From: Litchfieldia salsa | Lineage (GTDB): Bacteria > Bacillota > Bacilli > Bacillales > Bacillaceae_L | Length of the DNA stretch: 64,000 nt | Direction: 5' to 3' | Assembly: GCF_900104555.1 (NCBI RefSeq) | Contig: NZ_FNJU01000003.1 | Span: forward strand, 372,001 to 436,000 | In this document: piece after piece, positions 43,198-52,561 of the stretch | How positions within the stretch are numbered: position 1 is the first letter of the stretch | Layout of the letters: every line of letters starts with the position of its first letter | Position numbers and translations under genes: made by a program | Notes under the pieces: model-generated | What the model was told of the DNA's origin: nothing | The model's database searches: none | Seen by the model: only the letters and a program-made list of their open reading frames with translations

Positions 43198-44121
43198 TTA
43201 TAGTTCTTCTACATCTTTATTAATAAGCTGTAACATTTTATTGGGGAAATCCGTGATTATTCCATCCACATTTAATTTAATCAGTTCTTTCATTGTTTTT
43301 TCATCATTAATGGTCCAGTAGTGAATCGCGATATTTCGTTCACGCATTGTATTAACTAATCTTTCAGTTGCTAGATCAATATGCCCAGCCTTTACTGGAA
43401 TCTGGACTGCGTTCCGCTTTAATGGATAGATTCTATCTAAATGGAGTTTATGAAGAAACACATAAAATTTAAGAGTTTCAGCTCCAGTTCCAATAGGTAC
43501 TTTTCCCTCTGTGCTGTTGGCGAAACGTTTAATACTTTCATCATTAAAGGAACCGACAATTACTTTCTTTTTTAATTTATACTTTTTTATTAATTTGGCA
43601 ACCTTTTTCTCGACTTTTGGATTAGTATCTTTTATTTCAATAACAAACGAGGTATGTTTTATTTCCTGAAACACTTCTTCAAGTGTTGGTATTTGAATTC
43701 CACGATTTCGAAAAGGATAACCTCTCTTTTCCATTTTTAGACGATAACCCGCGTCGAATTCTTTTAGTTGATCTAATGTCAAATTAGATACAAGACCAGT
43801 TCCATCTGTTGTTCGGTCAACCGTTTCATCATGAATCACAATTAACTCTTTATCCTTGGACATTCTTACGTCTAATTCGATTGCATCAACGCCCAATCGT
43901 TCTGCCATTTTAAAGGCGTATAAAGTATTCTCAGGTGCAATTCCTGCCCCACCCCTGTGTGCAATAACTAGTGGAGTCTCATTAGATTTATTAAAAGTCG
44001 TTTCTCTTTGCTTATTTACAGGAATAAGTTGCAAGATATAAAACAGAGCACCTATAAAAAATAATACTACCAATAAGCGATGCAAAGGTAAAAATAAACC
44101 AACACGATGATTAATCTTCAT
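43198..44121 (-). CDS. Glycerophosphodiester phosphodiesterase, membrane-anchored
   Basis: 307 residues. An N-terminal transmembrane anchor (about residues 14-33) precedes a GDPD domain with IAHRGGAGIAPENT, IELDVRMSKD, VIHDETVDRTTDGTG, IEIKDTNP and C-terminal HYWTINDEKTM. Catalytic His/Glu residues are all present. It probably hydrolyses glycerophosphodiesters or lipid/teichoic-acid headgroups outside the cell. The ATG at 44121 follows TGGAG by seven bases. Paralogous to the 25961 gene but clearly diverged. Confidence 0.88.
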   Translation of the reverse strand: MKINHRVGLFLPLHRLLVVLFFIGALFYILQLIPVNKQRETTFNKSNETPLVIAHRGGAGIAPENTLYAFKMAERLGVDAIELDVRMSKDKELIVIHDETVDRTTDGTGLVSNLTLDQLKEFDAGYRLKMEKRGYPFRNRGIQIPTLEEVFQEIKHTSFVIEIKDTNPKVEKKVAKLIKKYKLKKKVIVGSFNDESIKRFANSTEGKVPIGTGAETLKFYVFLHKLHLDRIYPLKRNAVQIPVKAGHIDLATERLVNTMRERNIAIHYWTINDEKTMKELIKLNVDGIITDFPNKMLQLINKDVEEL

Positions 44122-44320
44122 GCTCTGACTCCATTCAGTATAGTTTAAGTCTATTATGTCGTAATCGCTAAATATTATGTCCATATCAATTCACAGTTTA
44201 TGTAACATGTAACATTATGAATATGAAAGAAAAAAGGCATTATGACAAACAACTACTACTTTCAAGTTACATCATAAATTAATAGGATTTAGGGAATAGT
44301 AAATAAGGGAGGTGAATCCA

Positions 44321-44563
44321 TTGTCCAACGCGTATTTATGTCCAAACTGCAAAACCAATCGAACAAGATTCAATATTATTCAACAAGTTGCAAAAGCAGT
44401 AAAAGTTGATAAAGTAACAGGAGATATTTTAGAAGAATTCGGAGAAGATATTGGTCCATTACATATGCCATATCGTGGTCCTAGTTATAAGGTTCAATGT
44501 GGGGTATGTGGGTTAGTAGAAGATGAGATCTCATTTATAAAAAGGGCCCAAAACCACCAATAA
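44321..44563 (+). CDS. Small protein with two CxxC pairs (zinc-ribbon-like)
   Basis: 80 residues. CPNCKTNRTRF at the N-terminus and CGVCGLVEDE near residue 64 form a likely zinc ribbon. The middle part VDKVTGDILEEFGEDIGP is acidic. The TTG at 44321 lies eight bases after GGGAGG, while the GTG at 44312 overlaps it. No family recognised; a nucleic-acid or metal-binding role is only a guess. A small lipoprotein gene follows 43 bp later. Confidence 0.65.
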   Translation: MSNAYLCPNCKTNRTRFNIIQQVAKAVKVDKVTGDILEEFGEDIGPLHMPYRGPSYKVQCGVCGLVEDEISFIKRAQNHQ

Positions 44564-44606
44564 GAACATATTCCATCATTCAATAATAAAAGAGGAGTGA
44601 ATGAAT

Positions 44607-44756
44607 TTGCTAAAGTTAAAAAGATTAATTATTATATTTTCATCTATTTTATTATTAGGAGCTTGCCAAGCTGAAAACAATGATACACCGAAACCGAATG
44701 AATCGACTGGGAATGGCGGAGGAATGAATAGTAGTAGTGGTGGAAATAGAGGGTAA
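44607..44756 (+). CDS. Small lipoprotein, 49 residues
   Basis: Signal peptide with a basic start and hydrophobic core ends at lipobox LLGAC. The mature part is only about 30 residues and very Gly/Ser/Asn-rich (GNGGGMNSSSGGNRG). The TTG at 44607 is nine bases after AGAGGAG; an ATG at 44601 is also possible. Followed by a terminator. Unknown function. Confidence 0.65.
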   Translation: MLKLKRLIIIFSSILLLGACQAENNDTPKPNESTGNGGGMNSSSGGNRG

Positions 44757-44777
44757 GACTAATATGTAATCATTAAA

Positions 44778-44810
44778 AACCAGTACCCCATTTAAAGCGA
44801 TGTACTGGTT
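44778..44810. terminator. Terminator after the small lipoprotein gene
   Basis: AACCAGTAC / GTACTGGTT with T-rich sequence downstream. Confidence 0.75.
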
Positions 44811-44844
44811 ATTTGTTTTTTAAAAATAGTTATCGTATTCTACC

Positions 44845-45429
44845 TCATTCAACTGGGACAATCAAACTAAAACTAATATCATCATTTTTCAAGTTGAATG
44901 TTTCAACCCTTACATTTACATCACTCTTCAGTTGTAAATCAGTGATTGATGCGTAGACAGATTGCTCCGCAGCATCAATCGTTATCCAGCCTGGAAGGGC
45001 ATAATTGTCACTAATATATCTAAGTACAAATGATACTGGTAATTGAACATTTCCAACAGAGATTGACTCCTGTTCTAATAGTAAATCACCATTTTTTTGA
45101 GGAATAGGTTCAAATGTCATAACAAGATCAATCTCCTTTCCAAATGCAGGTATTGATCCTATTAGCATGACTTTTTCAGTAAGTAATACTTTATAGTTCA
45201 AGATTTGATCTTTAAACTCAGCTTCTAAATAATGATTGATTAATTTTGTTAAGTCTTTCTTATTCGTGACAACTGTTAAATCTATATCGTTGATACTACT
45301 AATTTCACTATAATTATTATAATCCTCAGTTTTCTTCTCAGGTATGAAGAGAAATAAAATAAATGTACCGATAATCATTGAATTTATAATCATAGTTCCT
45401 AAAAATAATTTTTTCCAGCTGATTTTCAT
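44845..45429 (-). CDS. ypmS: YpmS family protein (DUF2140), membrane-anchored
   Basis: 194 residues. An N-terminal transmembrane anchor (about residues 8-31) is followed by an extracytoplasmic beta-rich domain with YLPG-like ALPGWITIDAAEQSVY, typical of DUF2140/YpmS. Function unknown. It follows ypmR by 27 bp, as in B. subtilis. ATG at 45429 after GGGGTATGATT. Confidence 0.85.
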   Translation of the reverse strand: MKISWKKLFLGTMIINSMIIGTFILFLFIPEKKTEDYNNYSEISSINDIDLTVVTNKKDLTKLINHYLEAEFKDQILNYKVLLTEKVMLIGSIPAFGKEIDLVMTFEPIPQKNGDLLLEQESISVGNVQLPVSFVLRYISDNYALPGWITIDAAEQSVYASITDLQLKSDVNVRVETFNLKNDDISFSLIVPVE

Positions 45430-45456
45430 AATCATACCCCTTACTTACGAAACCAA

Positions 45457-46236
45457 TTAGTTCGCTTGATCCAAATACTCATGGATTCGTTGACTAATTA
45501 ACTCATAGCCACGTGTATTCGGATGAAAATCGTCACTATATAATAAGATTTCGTTGCTGTTCTTAAAAATATCTTCAATCTCAACAAAAGTTGTATCATC
45601 ATATTGCAGTAATACTTCTTGTGTAACCTTATTCCATTCTGTGATTACTCTTTCAATATCACCAAAAATATCACCGATATGAATAAATGGATTATAAAGC
45701 CCAACGACATAAATTTGAGAATCTTCATTTATGCTTTTGATTTTTTCGATAATTTGCTTTAAGCGCTGCTCATAATTATTCCGTTCAACATTAAATGGTT
45801 CATACGTTAAATTCATGAAATTATTCTGGACCACTTGCATGATATCATTTCCACCAATTGTAATGATAATAGTATCCGAATTAACAATAACCTCAGTAGG
45901 AATGTCATTCTTTATTCGTTGAAGCAGATCATTAGAAGTGTGCCCTTCAACTCCAAAATTAAAAATTTCCACAGAACTTATATCATTTCTTCCTTGTATA
46001 TGTCGCTTTAAAAATGATGTATAACCCCCATTATTAGTTATATCACCTACCCCCTCTGTTAATGAATCACCAATAGAGAGTATTTCCATTTCCTTTGGAA
46101 AAAAAGATGAAGGTACATTATCCTTTTTTAACAAAAGTACGTTATGATAAACATTCCTTGAGAAATTATTATTTGAAGTTTGTGTAGAACAAGCGGTTAA
46201 AAGCAATACAGTGAATATGATGAATATTCGTACCAT
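45457..46236 (-). CDS. ypmR: SGNH/GDSL-family lipase or esterase YpmR (lipoprotein)
   Basis: 259 residues. The lipobox is LLLTAC near residue 15. The SGNH hydrolase blocks are LSIGDSLTEGVGD (Ser nucleophile), FNFGVEGHTSNDL (Gly), ITIGGNDIMQ (Asn) and DDFHPNTRGYELI (Asp/His). It probably deacylates an envelope substrate outside the membrane. The start at 46236 is inferred from the signal peptide; AGGTG lies 11-12 bases upstream. Confidence 0.9.
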   Translation of the reverse strand: MVRIFIIFTVLLLTACSTQTSNNNFSRNVYHNVLLLKKDNVPSSFFPKEMEILSIGDSLTEGVGDITNNGGYTSFLKRHIQGRNDISSVEIFNFGVEGHTSNDLLQRIKNDIPTEVIVNSDTIIITIGGNDIMQVVQNNFMNLTYEPFNVERNNYEQRLKQIIEKIKSINEDSQIYVVGLYNPFIHIGDIFGDIERVITEWNKVTQEVLLQYDDTTFVEIEDIFKNSNEILLYSDDFHPNTRGYELISQRIHEYLDQAN

Positions 46237-46342
46237 TTTAATAATGTCACCTACCATTCTGACAATCTATAACCAATCTATAGCTAATTTTATAGTATTA
46301 TAGCACAAGTTTTTTTGAGTATTCATTTCATTAATCAAAAAA

Positions 46343-46360
46343 AGACACCATTAGGTGCCA
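46343..46360 (-). terminator. Terminator of ykoQ
   Basis: GGCACC / GGTGTC hairpin with a 4-base loop followed by seven T residues on the minus strand; it overlaps the ykoQ stop. Confidence 0.65.
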
Positions 46361-47226
46361 GTTTTCTTAATCATTTTAGTATATTCAATATGATTTGCAG
46401 CAGTCAAATTAACTTGGTGAATTGTAATTTCAGGATTACTACCAACTCTGATATTCACACCAGTCTGTCCTAATCCCTCACTAATATAATAGGGTTTTCC
46501 ATCTTGATAATGTAAACCTTTAATGATATTTAACCTTGCTAATTTCCCCATTTTCGCCAGATGGTAAGGCTTAGGCCAATGAATTTGACCACCATGAAAA
46601 TGCCCTGATAATAAATAATCAAAAGGATATTTCTTCATATTTAGCACTATATTTGGATCATGAGTTAAAACAAGATTGTAGCCTTGTTTTAAATTGTTAT
46701 ATGAAGCCTCCAGATTACTTCTCTTCGTGCTTGCATCGTCAATTCCAATAATATTTAAAATTGAATCACCAATTGGTAATCTAATATGTTCATTTTGCAT
46801 TGTCTTACATGAATGTTCCTCTAAAGTTTTTCTTAACGATTCAAAATTTTTACCTTTCAGCACATAATCATGATTACCAAATACAGCATATGTCCCATGT
46901 GTAGGTGCTAACTTTTTTAAAATATTTAAATAAGGAATTAGTTTAGGAATGCTTCTTTTGCGGTCAAGAAAGTCACCTGTTAATGCAATTAAGTCAATTT
47001 TTTCATCTCTTAAAAGTTGATATAATTCATTCGGAGTGATTGATATATTCTCAAGATGTAAGTCTGAAAGATGAAGAATCGTTAATAATCTAGGCTTAAT
47101 AAATTCCGTATGATGTTCTGTATTTATACTTACTCTATTTATTTTAACATTTTTTGTATTTTTATTAGCAATATAAATCATATATGAAAAGATAAAAAGA
47201 ACGATTAGAATTACTGAAGTGTACAT
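46351..47226 (-). CDS. ykoQ: Calcineurin-like metallophosphoesterase YkoQ
   Basis: 291 residues. An N-terminal membrane anchor (about residues 1-20) precedes a metallophosphoesterase domain with HLSDLHLENI, LTGDFLDRK, FGNHDYVL, LTHDPNIV and LSGHFHGGQIHWP. All dimetal ligands are present. YkoQ/YkuE-type proteins may act on lipid or cell-wall phosphates. It lies 74 bp downstream of ykoP, and ykoN is divergent, reproducing the B. subtilis yko cluster. Confidence 0.88.
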   Translation of the reverse strand: MYTSVILIVLFIFSYMIYIANKNTKNVKINRVSINTEHHTEFIKPRLLTILHLSDLHLENISITPNELYQLLRDEKIDLIALTGDFLDRKRSIPKLIPYLNILKKLAPTHGTYAVFGNHDYVLKGKNFESLRKTLEEHSCKTMQNEHIRLPIGDSILNIIGIDDASTKRSNLEASYNNLKQGYNLVLTHDPNIVLNMKKYPFDYLLSGHFHGGQIHWPKPYHLAKMGKLARLNIIKGLHYQDGKPYYISEGLGQTGVNIRVGSNPEITIHQVNLTAANHIEYTKMIKKTGT

Positions 47227-47300
47227 AGTACATCCCTCCTCTTTCTCATTATAAATAATTAGAGGAGAAATGACAGTGGTAATCGATGGATATTGCTTTG

Positions 47301-47870
47301 CTACTGTTTGTTGTACTTAGCTATCAATACATCTTTTGACATGACTAAATATTTTGGTGGACGATATAGTGAATTGGTTGTAATTCGATTTACTGTTAAT
47401 AGATACATCGGTATAAATACAATTCGTTTTAAAAGACAATACCATTTATTATTTATAAAAAAGGTTTCAAAACCTAATCTCTCACACCCTTTGTTAAGCA
47501 TCGATATTCCTATGATTCCTTTCATTTCATTATAACGAGGGTGGCTTTTAAGATGACTGGCTAGATCTGGCAATCCTTCAAGTACTTTTTTATAGATGAG
47601 TCTGGCTTTTTTCGTTTCACTCTCAATGTTATGAAGCTCTTTAAGTAACTTTACATTATGTAAATGTATTTTAATCATTAAATCATTTCTATTGACAACT
47701 GTTCCATCAGAAAGTTTCAACGGTAGTCCTTTATACCGGGTTAACCTTATACGAAAAATGGGTTGCTCCATTCCTTCCCCATTAAGATAATGTAGCCTTG
47801 TAAAGAAATAATAGATAGGGTCAAGAATTGTCCAGATAGAAATGAAATATAATCTCATCTTTACCATCAT
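47301..47870 (-). CDS. ykoP: YkoP family protein
   Basis: 189 residues, probably membrane-associated, with hydrophobic segments near the N-terminus and around residues 150-165. Conserved core LPLKLSDGTVVNRNDLMIKIHLHN and IGISMLNKGCERLGFE match the YkoP family. Function unknown. Linked to a lipid-type glycosyltransferase and a phosphoesterase, so a role in envelope lipids is plausible. Confidence 0.85.
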   Translation of the reverse strand: MMVKMRLYFISIWTILDPIYYFFTRLHYLNGEGMEQPIFRIRLTRYKGLPLKLSDGTVVNRNDLMIKIHLHNVKLLKELHNIESETKKARLIYKKVLEGLPDLASHLKSHPRYNEMKGIIGISMLNKGCERLGFETFFINNKWYCLLKRIVFIPMYLLTVNRITTNSLYRPPKYLVMSKDVLIAKYNKQ

Positions 47871-48022
47871 TTTGTTGTTACCCCTTTACTTAATCACTTT
47901 TGAAAGCCTAGATATTAAAAGTATCTATTTTTTCGATTAGATTATTTAAGGGAATTATAGGGAGTATAAATTAATCAATTGCAACTGAAAATATAATTAT
48001 TACTTCAAAAAGGAGAATCTTA

Positions 48023-49126
48023 ATGAAAAAGGTACTATTTATGCCTTTTTTACAAATCCCTTCAGGCCATCATCAAGTAGCTGATGCCCTTACAGAAATT
48101 ATTTCAAAAATGGATCAATCAATAAAATGTGAAAAAGTCGATATTCTAAATTATAGCTATGGAAGAGTAGAAAGAATGATATCAAAAATTTATATTAAAT
48201 GGATCCATTCATTTCCGAAAACATATCACTGGATTTACCATAAATTAGTTTGTGATAACTTAGAAAAGGACAAGCATTATCACTTATATGAATTTCTATT
48301 CTTACCCTTTGTAAAAAGGTTAATTCGAGAAATTAAACCAGATTTAATTGTTTGTTCACACGCTTTACCTTCTTATATGTTAAATAAACTAAAACACGAT
48401 AAACTGATTGACACACCGGTAATCAATGTATATACAGATTATTTCATTCACAGTTTCTGGGGCACTAGCCATATTGACTATCATTTTGTTTCTCACTCTT
48501 CTTTAAGGACGCATCTTCTTGAAAAAGGAATTGATAAAACTAGAATCTTTGTTACAGGCATTCCAACACATCCAGCCTTTCATAAAAAGATAAAAGAAAA
48601 AAGGTCCTTAAGAAATTGTACAGTGATGGGAGGAAGTCTAGGGGTAGGAGTGATTGATGAGTTATTACCTAAATTGGTAAATAGTAAGAATATGACATTT
48701 ACAGTTTTATGTGGAAAAAATAAAAAGCTTTTTGAAACGATAAGGAAACTTGGTAATAAAAAAATCAAAGCTTATGGTTATATTACAAATAGAAAAGAAA
48801 TGAATAAAATTTATGAAAATACAGATGTGGTTATTACCAAACCTGGTGGTATTACTATAAGTGAATGTTTGACTAAAGGGATCCCAGCCTTAATTTACCA
48901 TACTTTACCAGGTCAAGAAAAAATTAACCTTAATGAATTGAGTTCTTATCAACTTGTTTTTAAATTTGATCATTGGAAAGAGATGGATAGTATTGAGGAA
49001 GGAATTTATGAATTCTTTCGAGAACATCAAGGCTTGCGGACATTTTCAAACAATTTAAAACAATTTCAAGACACCCTAGAAAAACAATCTTTAGAATCTA
49101 TACTTAAAGAAATCTTATATTCATAA
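48023..49126 (+). CDS. ykoN: YkoN-like glycosyltransferase (MGDG synthase/UgtP family)
   Basis: 367 residues. The N-terminal MGDG-synthase-like domain shows PFLQIPSGHHQVADAL and HALPSYMLN. The C-terminal donor domain has MGGSLGVGVIDEL, AYGYITNRKEM and ITKPGGITISECL with GQEKINL. Relatives transfer sugars from UDP donors to diacylglycerol or polyprenyl lipids on the cytosolic membrane face. AAAAAGGAG site upstream. Divergent from ykoP-ykoQ; a small ORF follows at 16 bp. Confidence 0.87.
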   Translation: MKKVLFMPFLQIPSGHHQVADALTEIISKMDQSIKCEKVDILNYSYGRVERMISKIYIKWIHSFPKTYHWIYHKLVCDNLEKDKHYHLYEFLFLPFVKRLIREIKPDLIVCSHALPSYMLNKLKHDKLIDTPVINVYTDYFIHSFWGTSHIDYHFVSHSSLRTHLLEKGIDKTRIFVTGIPTHPAFHKKIKEKRSLRNCTVMGGSLGVGVIDELLPKLVNSKNMTFTVLCGKNKKLFETIRKLGNKKIKAYGYITNRKEMNKIYENTDVVITKPGGITISECLTKGIPALIYHTLPGQEKINLNELSSYQLVFKFDHWKEMDSIEEGIYEFFREHQGLRTFSNNLKQFQDTLEKQSLESILKEILYS

Positions 49127-49142
49127 GAAAGGAAGTCAATAC

Positions 49143-49301
49143 ATGCAAAAAAAACCGGAGCATTCAAACCACAAAGTTTCAGAGGAGAACAATGATTTAA
49201 ATGAAATGTTGGAATGTGAAACCTATTTCGGAAAAGACTTTTTTTGGAATGAATTAGAAATGATTGTTGTTGATGGTGTAATTGGGAGTAATGATGACTG
49301 A
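49143..49301 (+). CDS. Small acidic protein, 52 residues
   Basis: ATG at 49143 preceded by AAGAAAGGAAGTCAATAC and 16 bp after ykoN, followed by a terminator. Acidic, beginning MQKKPEHSNHKVSEEN and ending VVDGVIGSNDD. No family recognised; cotranscription with ykoN is likely. Confidence 0.55.
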   Translation: MQKKPEHSNHKVSEENNDLNEMLECETYFGKDFFWNELEMIVVDGVIGSNDD

Positions 49302-49308
49302 ACCTAAG

Positions 49309-49357
49309 AAAAACCAGTAATCTCTTTAATTTAAACAATTAATGATTATTGGTTTTT
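49309..49357. terminator. Terminator between ykoN unit and ypmQ
   Basis: AAAAACCAGTAATC / GATTATTGGTTTTT with one mismatch and a 21-base AT-rich loop; T-rich on both exits. Confidence 0.7.
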
Positions 49358-49365
49358 CATTTTAA

Positions 49366-49920
49366 TTATAAAGTTTTTATTTTTTTAACTATTTCATCAT
49401 AAGGAGTATCCTCGACTCCACTATAGCTGTCGACCACTTCTCCATTTTGATCTATGATATAAAATGATGTTCCATGCATAACTTGTACTTGATTTTCTGG
49501 CTTAGAAACTAGTGTTGCAAATTCTTCTTTTGCAAAAGATTCAATTTCCTCCTGAGTATAACCAGTTAAAAAGTGCCAATTACTGAAATCCGCATCAAAT
49601 TTGCTTGCAAATTCAGTCAATACTTCAGGTGTATCTGTTTTGGGATCGACTGAAAACGAAACAATCTCGGCCTCTACCCCTTCGTCTGCCAACATTTGTT
49701 GTAGTTTTGCCATATGGGCTGTCATCGGCGGGCAAACAGTGTCACAATTAGTGAAAATGAAATTAGCCAACCATACCTTGCCTTCTAAATCATCTGAGCT
49801 AAATTCATTTCCAGATTGATCTGTGAACGTGAAATTCATTTGATATTCTTGTGACTTTGAATTACATGCTGAAAGAAAGATCAAGCACAAAAAAAGAGTA
49901 TACATAATATATTTTTTCAT
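49366..49920 (-). CDS. ypmQ: SCO1/SenC-family copper chaperone lipoprotein YpmQ
   Basis: 184 residues. A lipobox FLSAC near residue 17 precedes a thioredoxin-fold domain with the copper-binding NCDTVCPPMT (Cys-x3-Cys) and the ligand His in VMHGTSFYI. Sco proteins deliver copper to the CuA centre of cytochrome c oxidase on the outer membrane face. B. subtilis YpmQ is the orthologue. The start at 49920 is set by the signal peptide; AGGAG lies 13 bases upstream. Confidence 0.92.
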   Translation of the reverse strand: MKKYIMYTLFLCLIFLSACNSKSQEYQMNFTFTDQSGNEFSSDDLEGKVWLANFIFTNCDTVCPPMTAHMAKLQQMLADEGVEAEIVSFSVDPKTDTPEVLTEFASKFDADFSNWHFLTGYTQEEIESFAKEEFATLVSKPENQVQVMHGTSFYIIDQNGEVVDSYSGVEDTPYDEIVKKIKTL

Positions 49921-50080
49921 TATAATGATACAACTCCTACTATTTACATTTACTATGGATTTTATCAGAACTAAGCAGTAATTAAAAGCTAAAGATGCTA
50001 GCAACATTGATTCCAAACGATAACATATCTCCTATCTTGTATTCATATAATGGACAAGGAATGCATTGGAGGGATATAAA

Positions 50081-50134
50081 TTGAATTCAAAAAGTGACTG
50101 GTGCAGCATAGAACAAGAGGTCAAACAAAAATGA
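50081..50134 (+). CDS. Possible 17-codon leader ORF coupled to the YitT-type gene
   Basis: TTG at 50081 lies seven bases after a very strong TTGGAGGGATATAAA. The frame ends in TGA at 50132-50134, overlapping the ATG (50131) of the next gene as ATGA. The peptide would read MNSKSDWCSIEQEVKQK. A coupled leader is the simplest reading; a mis-called start is the alternative. Confidence 0.45.
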   Translation: MNSKSDWCSIEQEVKQK

Positions 50135-50751
50135 TGACCAAACCTATGCTGAATCTCGTATTGATATTTGTGGGGGCAATACTTCAAGGAATTGCTATGT
50201 CTATTTTTCTCTTTCCACATAACATTCCTTCTGGTGGTGCCGCTGGATTAGCCATTATCCTAAATCATTGGTTTCATATACCATTAGGGTTTTCCCTTTG
50301 GATTGTAAACTTCGCCTTTTTAATATTGGCATTACAATATTTTGGATATACATGGACACTAAGAACGATGTTATCAGTAACAATCACCTCGGTAACTGTT
50401 AGTATGATTACTTCCGGGATACTCTCTTATGATAGGATATTCTTCATTGATATTTTAGTTGGCAGTATTCTTTTCGGTATAGGTGTTGGCTTGCTTATTA
50501 GAAATGGAGCATCAAGTGGTGGCATGGTAATACCCGCTCTAATGATTGCGAATAAATACCAGTGGCCACCCGGGAGAGTAATGTTGTGGATGAACTTTTT
50601 GATCTTTTTATTTACAGCTACTGTTGTAGACATAAGAATTGTGATGTATGCAATCATTTGTCAGTCAATTTCAACCAATATTATTGATTTTATTTATCAT
50701 TTTACTGTTCCTTCATTTGCAAGTCACAGTTTTGGCTGGAGGAAAAAATAA
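50131..50751 (+). CDS. YitT-family membrane protein
   Basis: 206 residues with five to six membrane segments. Family pattern: FLFPHNIPSGGAAGLAIILNH near the start and IGVGLLIRNGASSGGMVIPA in the middle. It lacks the C-terminal DUF2179 domain of full-length YitT proteins, so it is a short version. Function unknown. The ATG at 50131 follows AGAGGT by nine bases; a 17-codon ORF overlaps the start. Confidence 0.8.
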   Translation: MMTKPMLNLVLIFVGAILQGIAMSIFLFPHNIPSGGAAGLAIILNHWFHIPLGFSLWIVNFAFLILALQYFGYTWTLRTMLSVTITSVTVSMITSGILSYDRIFFIDILVGSILFGIGVGLLIRNGASSGGMVIPALMIANKYQWPPGRVMLWMNFLIFLFTATVVDIRIVMYAIICQSISTNIIDFIYHFTVPSFASHSFGWRKK

Positions 50752-50765
50752 AAGACATTACCTGA

Positions 50766-51371
50766 TTAGATACATAATAAACCACAATCAATAAGGTAAT
50801 TAATGATTAGATTCACTGAATCTTTAAGACTATGTTTATCAGTTTCGATGACTAATTCTGGGGAATCAGGTTCTTCATAAGGAGAACCAATTCCAGTGAA
50901 ATGTTGAATCTCACCATTTCTAGCCTTCTTGTATAGTCCTTTAGGATCTCTAGTTTCACATATATTTAGAGGACATTTAACATAGATTTCAATAAACTCA
51001 TCATTGTTAAACATTGTTCTAACTGTTTCCCTATCTTCTTGAAATGGGGAAATAAATGCCGTCGATACGATCATTCCGCCATCAACGAATAACTTAGATA
51101 CTTCACCAATTCTGCGTATATTTTCTTTACGATCATCATTATTAAAACCAAGTCCTTTGTTAAGACCCTGTCTAATATTGTCTCCGTCGAGCACATAGCT
51201 TCTGACACTTAAATCATATAATTTTTTATCAATTGCATTTGCTAAGGTTGATTTTCCTGAGCCTGATAATCCTGTGAACCAAAGGACACAGCTCCTATGA
51301 TTGTTCAAACGGTGTCGATCAACTTTCGTGACTGTTGATTTGTGCCAAATAATATTTTCTTTTATATTCAT
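50766..51371 (-). CDS. cysC: Adenylylsulfate kinase CysC
   Basis: 201 residues with P-loop [28 protein letters not shown] and ECGD-type [13 protein letters not shown]. It phosphorylates APS to PAPS. Last gene of the sulfate assimilation operon, 12 bp after sat. The ATG at 51371 is preceded by AAAGGGTG; the upstream GTG overlaps that site. Confidence 0.95.
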   Translation of the reverse strand: MNIKENIIWHKSTVTKVDRHRLNNHRSCVLWFTGLSGSGKSTLANAIDKKLYDLSVRSYVLDGDNIRQGLNKGLGFNNDDRKENIRRIGEVSKLFVDGGMIVSTAFISPFQEDRETVRTMFNNDEFIEIYVKCPLNICETRDPKGLYKKARNGEIQHFTGIGSPYEEPDSPELVIETDKHSLKDSVNLIINYLIDCGLLCI

Positions 51372-51383
51372 GATTTTCACCCT

Positions 51384-52532
51384 TTAAATCTTTGTATAGG
51401 TTTTTTGCATCCCTTTTATGAGGACTTCAACCACTTCTGCTCGACTAAATTCCTTTGGAGGGACCAGACCTTTCTTTAACATTTCTCTGACTTTTGTTCC
51501 TGATAATATAACATGATCTTCTTTATCATGTGGACATGTTTTAGCTGAAGCCATATTTTCACATTTCGAGCAATAAAAACTATGTTCAAAGAATAATGGT
51601 GTGATACCTAGCTCATTTTCCGAAAATGAACTAAAGATTTTTTGCGCATCATATGTTCCATAGTAATTCCCAACACCAGCATGATCTCTTCCAACAATAA
51701 AATGTGTACAGCCATAGTTTTTTCTAACAATCGCATGGAAAATAGCTTCTCGTGGGCCTGCATATCTCATTGCCGCCGGAAAAACTGACAGAAATACTCT
51801 GTCTCTTGGATAATACTTTTTTAAAAGTACTAAATAACTCTCCATTCTTATATCACTAGGAATATCATCTTGTTTCGTTTCACCAACAAGAGGATTTAAG
51901 AATAGTCCATCAACGGTTTCTAAAGCAGTTTTTTGAATATATTCATGTGCTCTATGAACTGGATTTCTCGTTTGGAAACCAACGATTGTTTTCCAACCCA
52001 ATCGGTTGAAAACACTTCTTGTCTGCTTAGGATCTAAATAGTATTTCTCGAATTTAGATTTAATTGGTCTTTTTACTAATGTAATGGGACCTGCCAAATA
52101 AACATTCTCTCGCTCATATAATTTTTGGACACCCGGGTGTGCTTTATCAGTTGTTTGATATACTTTAAAAGCTTCGATTTCTTTGTTTGGAGTATATTTT
52201 TCTGTTACTGTCAATGCCCCATAAATTACATCATTTTTAACAAGATGTACTTCATCTCCAAGTTCTATATTTTTTGCAACCATTTCATTGACAGGTAATG
52301 TAATTGGAATGGACCAAGCTTCCCCTGTTGATAATTTCATTTTCCCTAGAACTGCTTCATAATCCTTTTTTCCTAAGAAACCAGTTAATGGACTATATGC
52401 TCCAATAGCGATTAATTCAAGATCACTTAAGGCCATCTCATCTAATTCTATTTGCTGTAACCCTGGTTTTAATTTATATCTCTCATTTATTCTGTTAACC
52501 AGACTTCCGCCATGCGGTTTACTTATTGTCAC
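51384..52532 (-). CDS. sat: Sulfate adenylyltransferase (ATP sulfurylase) Sat
   Basis: 382 residues of the single-domain Sat type. HGGSLVNR near the start, [14 protein letters not shown] (ATP-binding), [12 protein letters not shown], and a Cys-rich zinc-like part [17 protein letters not shown] followed by SGTKVREML. It makes APS from sulfate and ATP. The GTG at 52532 is eight bases after GAGGAGG; the ATG two codons earlier is too close to it. Homologous to B. subtilis YitA/Sat. Confidence 0.95.
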   Translation of the reverse strand: MTISKPHGGSLVNRINERYKLKPGLQQIELDEMALSDLELIAIGAYSPLTGFLGKKDYEAVLGKMKLSTGEAWSIPITLPVNEMVAKNIELGDEVHLVKNDVIYGALTVTEKYTPNKEIEAFKVYQTTDKAHPGVQKLYERENVYLAGPITLVKRPIKSKFEKYYLDPKQTRSVFNRLGWKTIVGFQTRNPVHRAHEYIQKTALETVDGLFLNPLVGETKQDDIPSDIRMESYLVLLKKYYPRDRVFLSVFPAAMRYAGPREAIFHAIVRKNYGCTHFIVGRDHAGVGNYYGTYDAQKIFSSFSENELGITPLFFEHSFYCSKCENMASAKTCPHDKEDHVILSGTKVREMLKKGLVPPKEFSRAEVVEVLIKGMQKTYTKI

Positions 52533-52561
52533 ATTCATTACCTCCTCATAATTTCAAGTTT

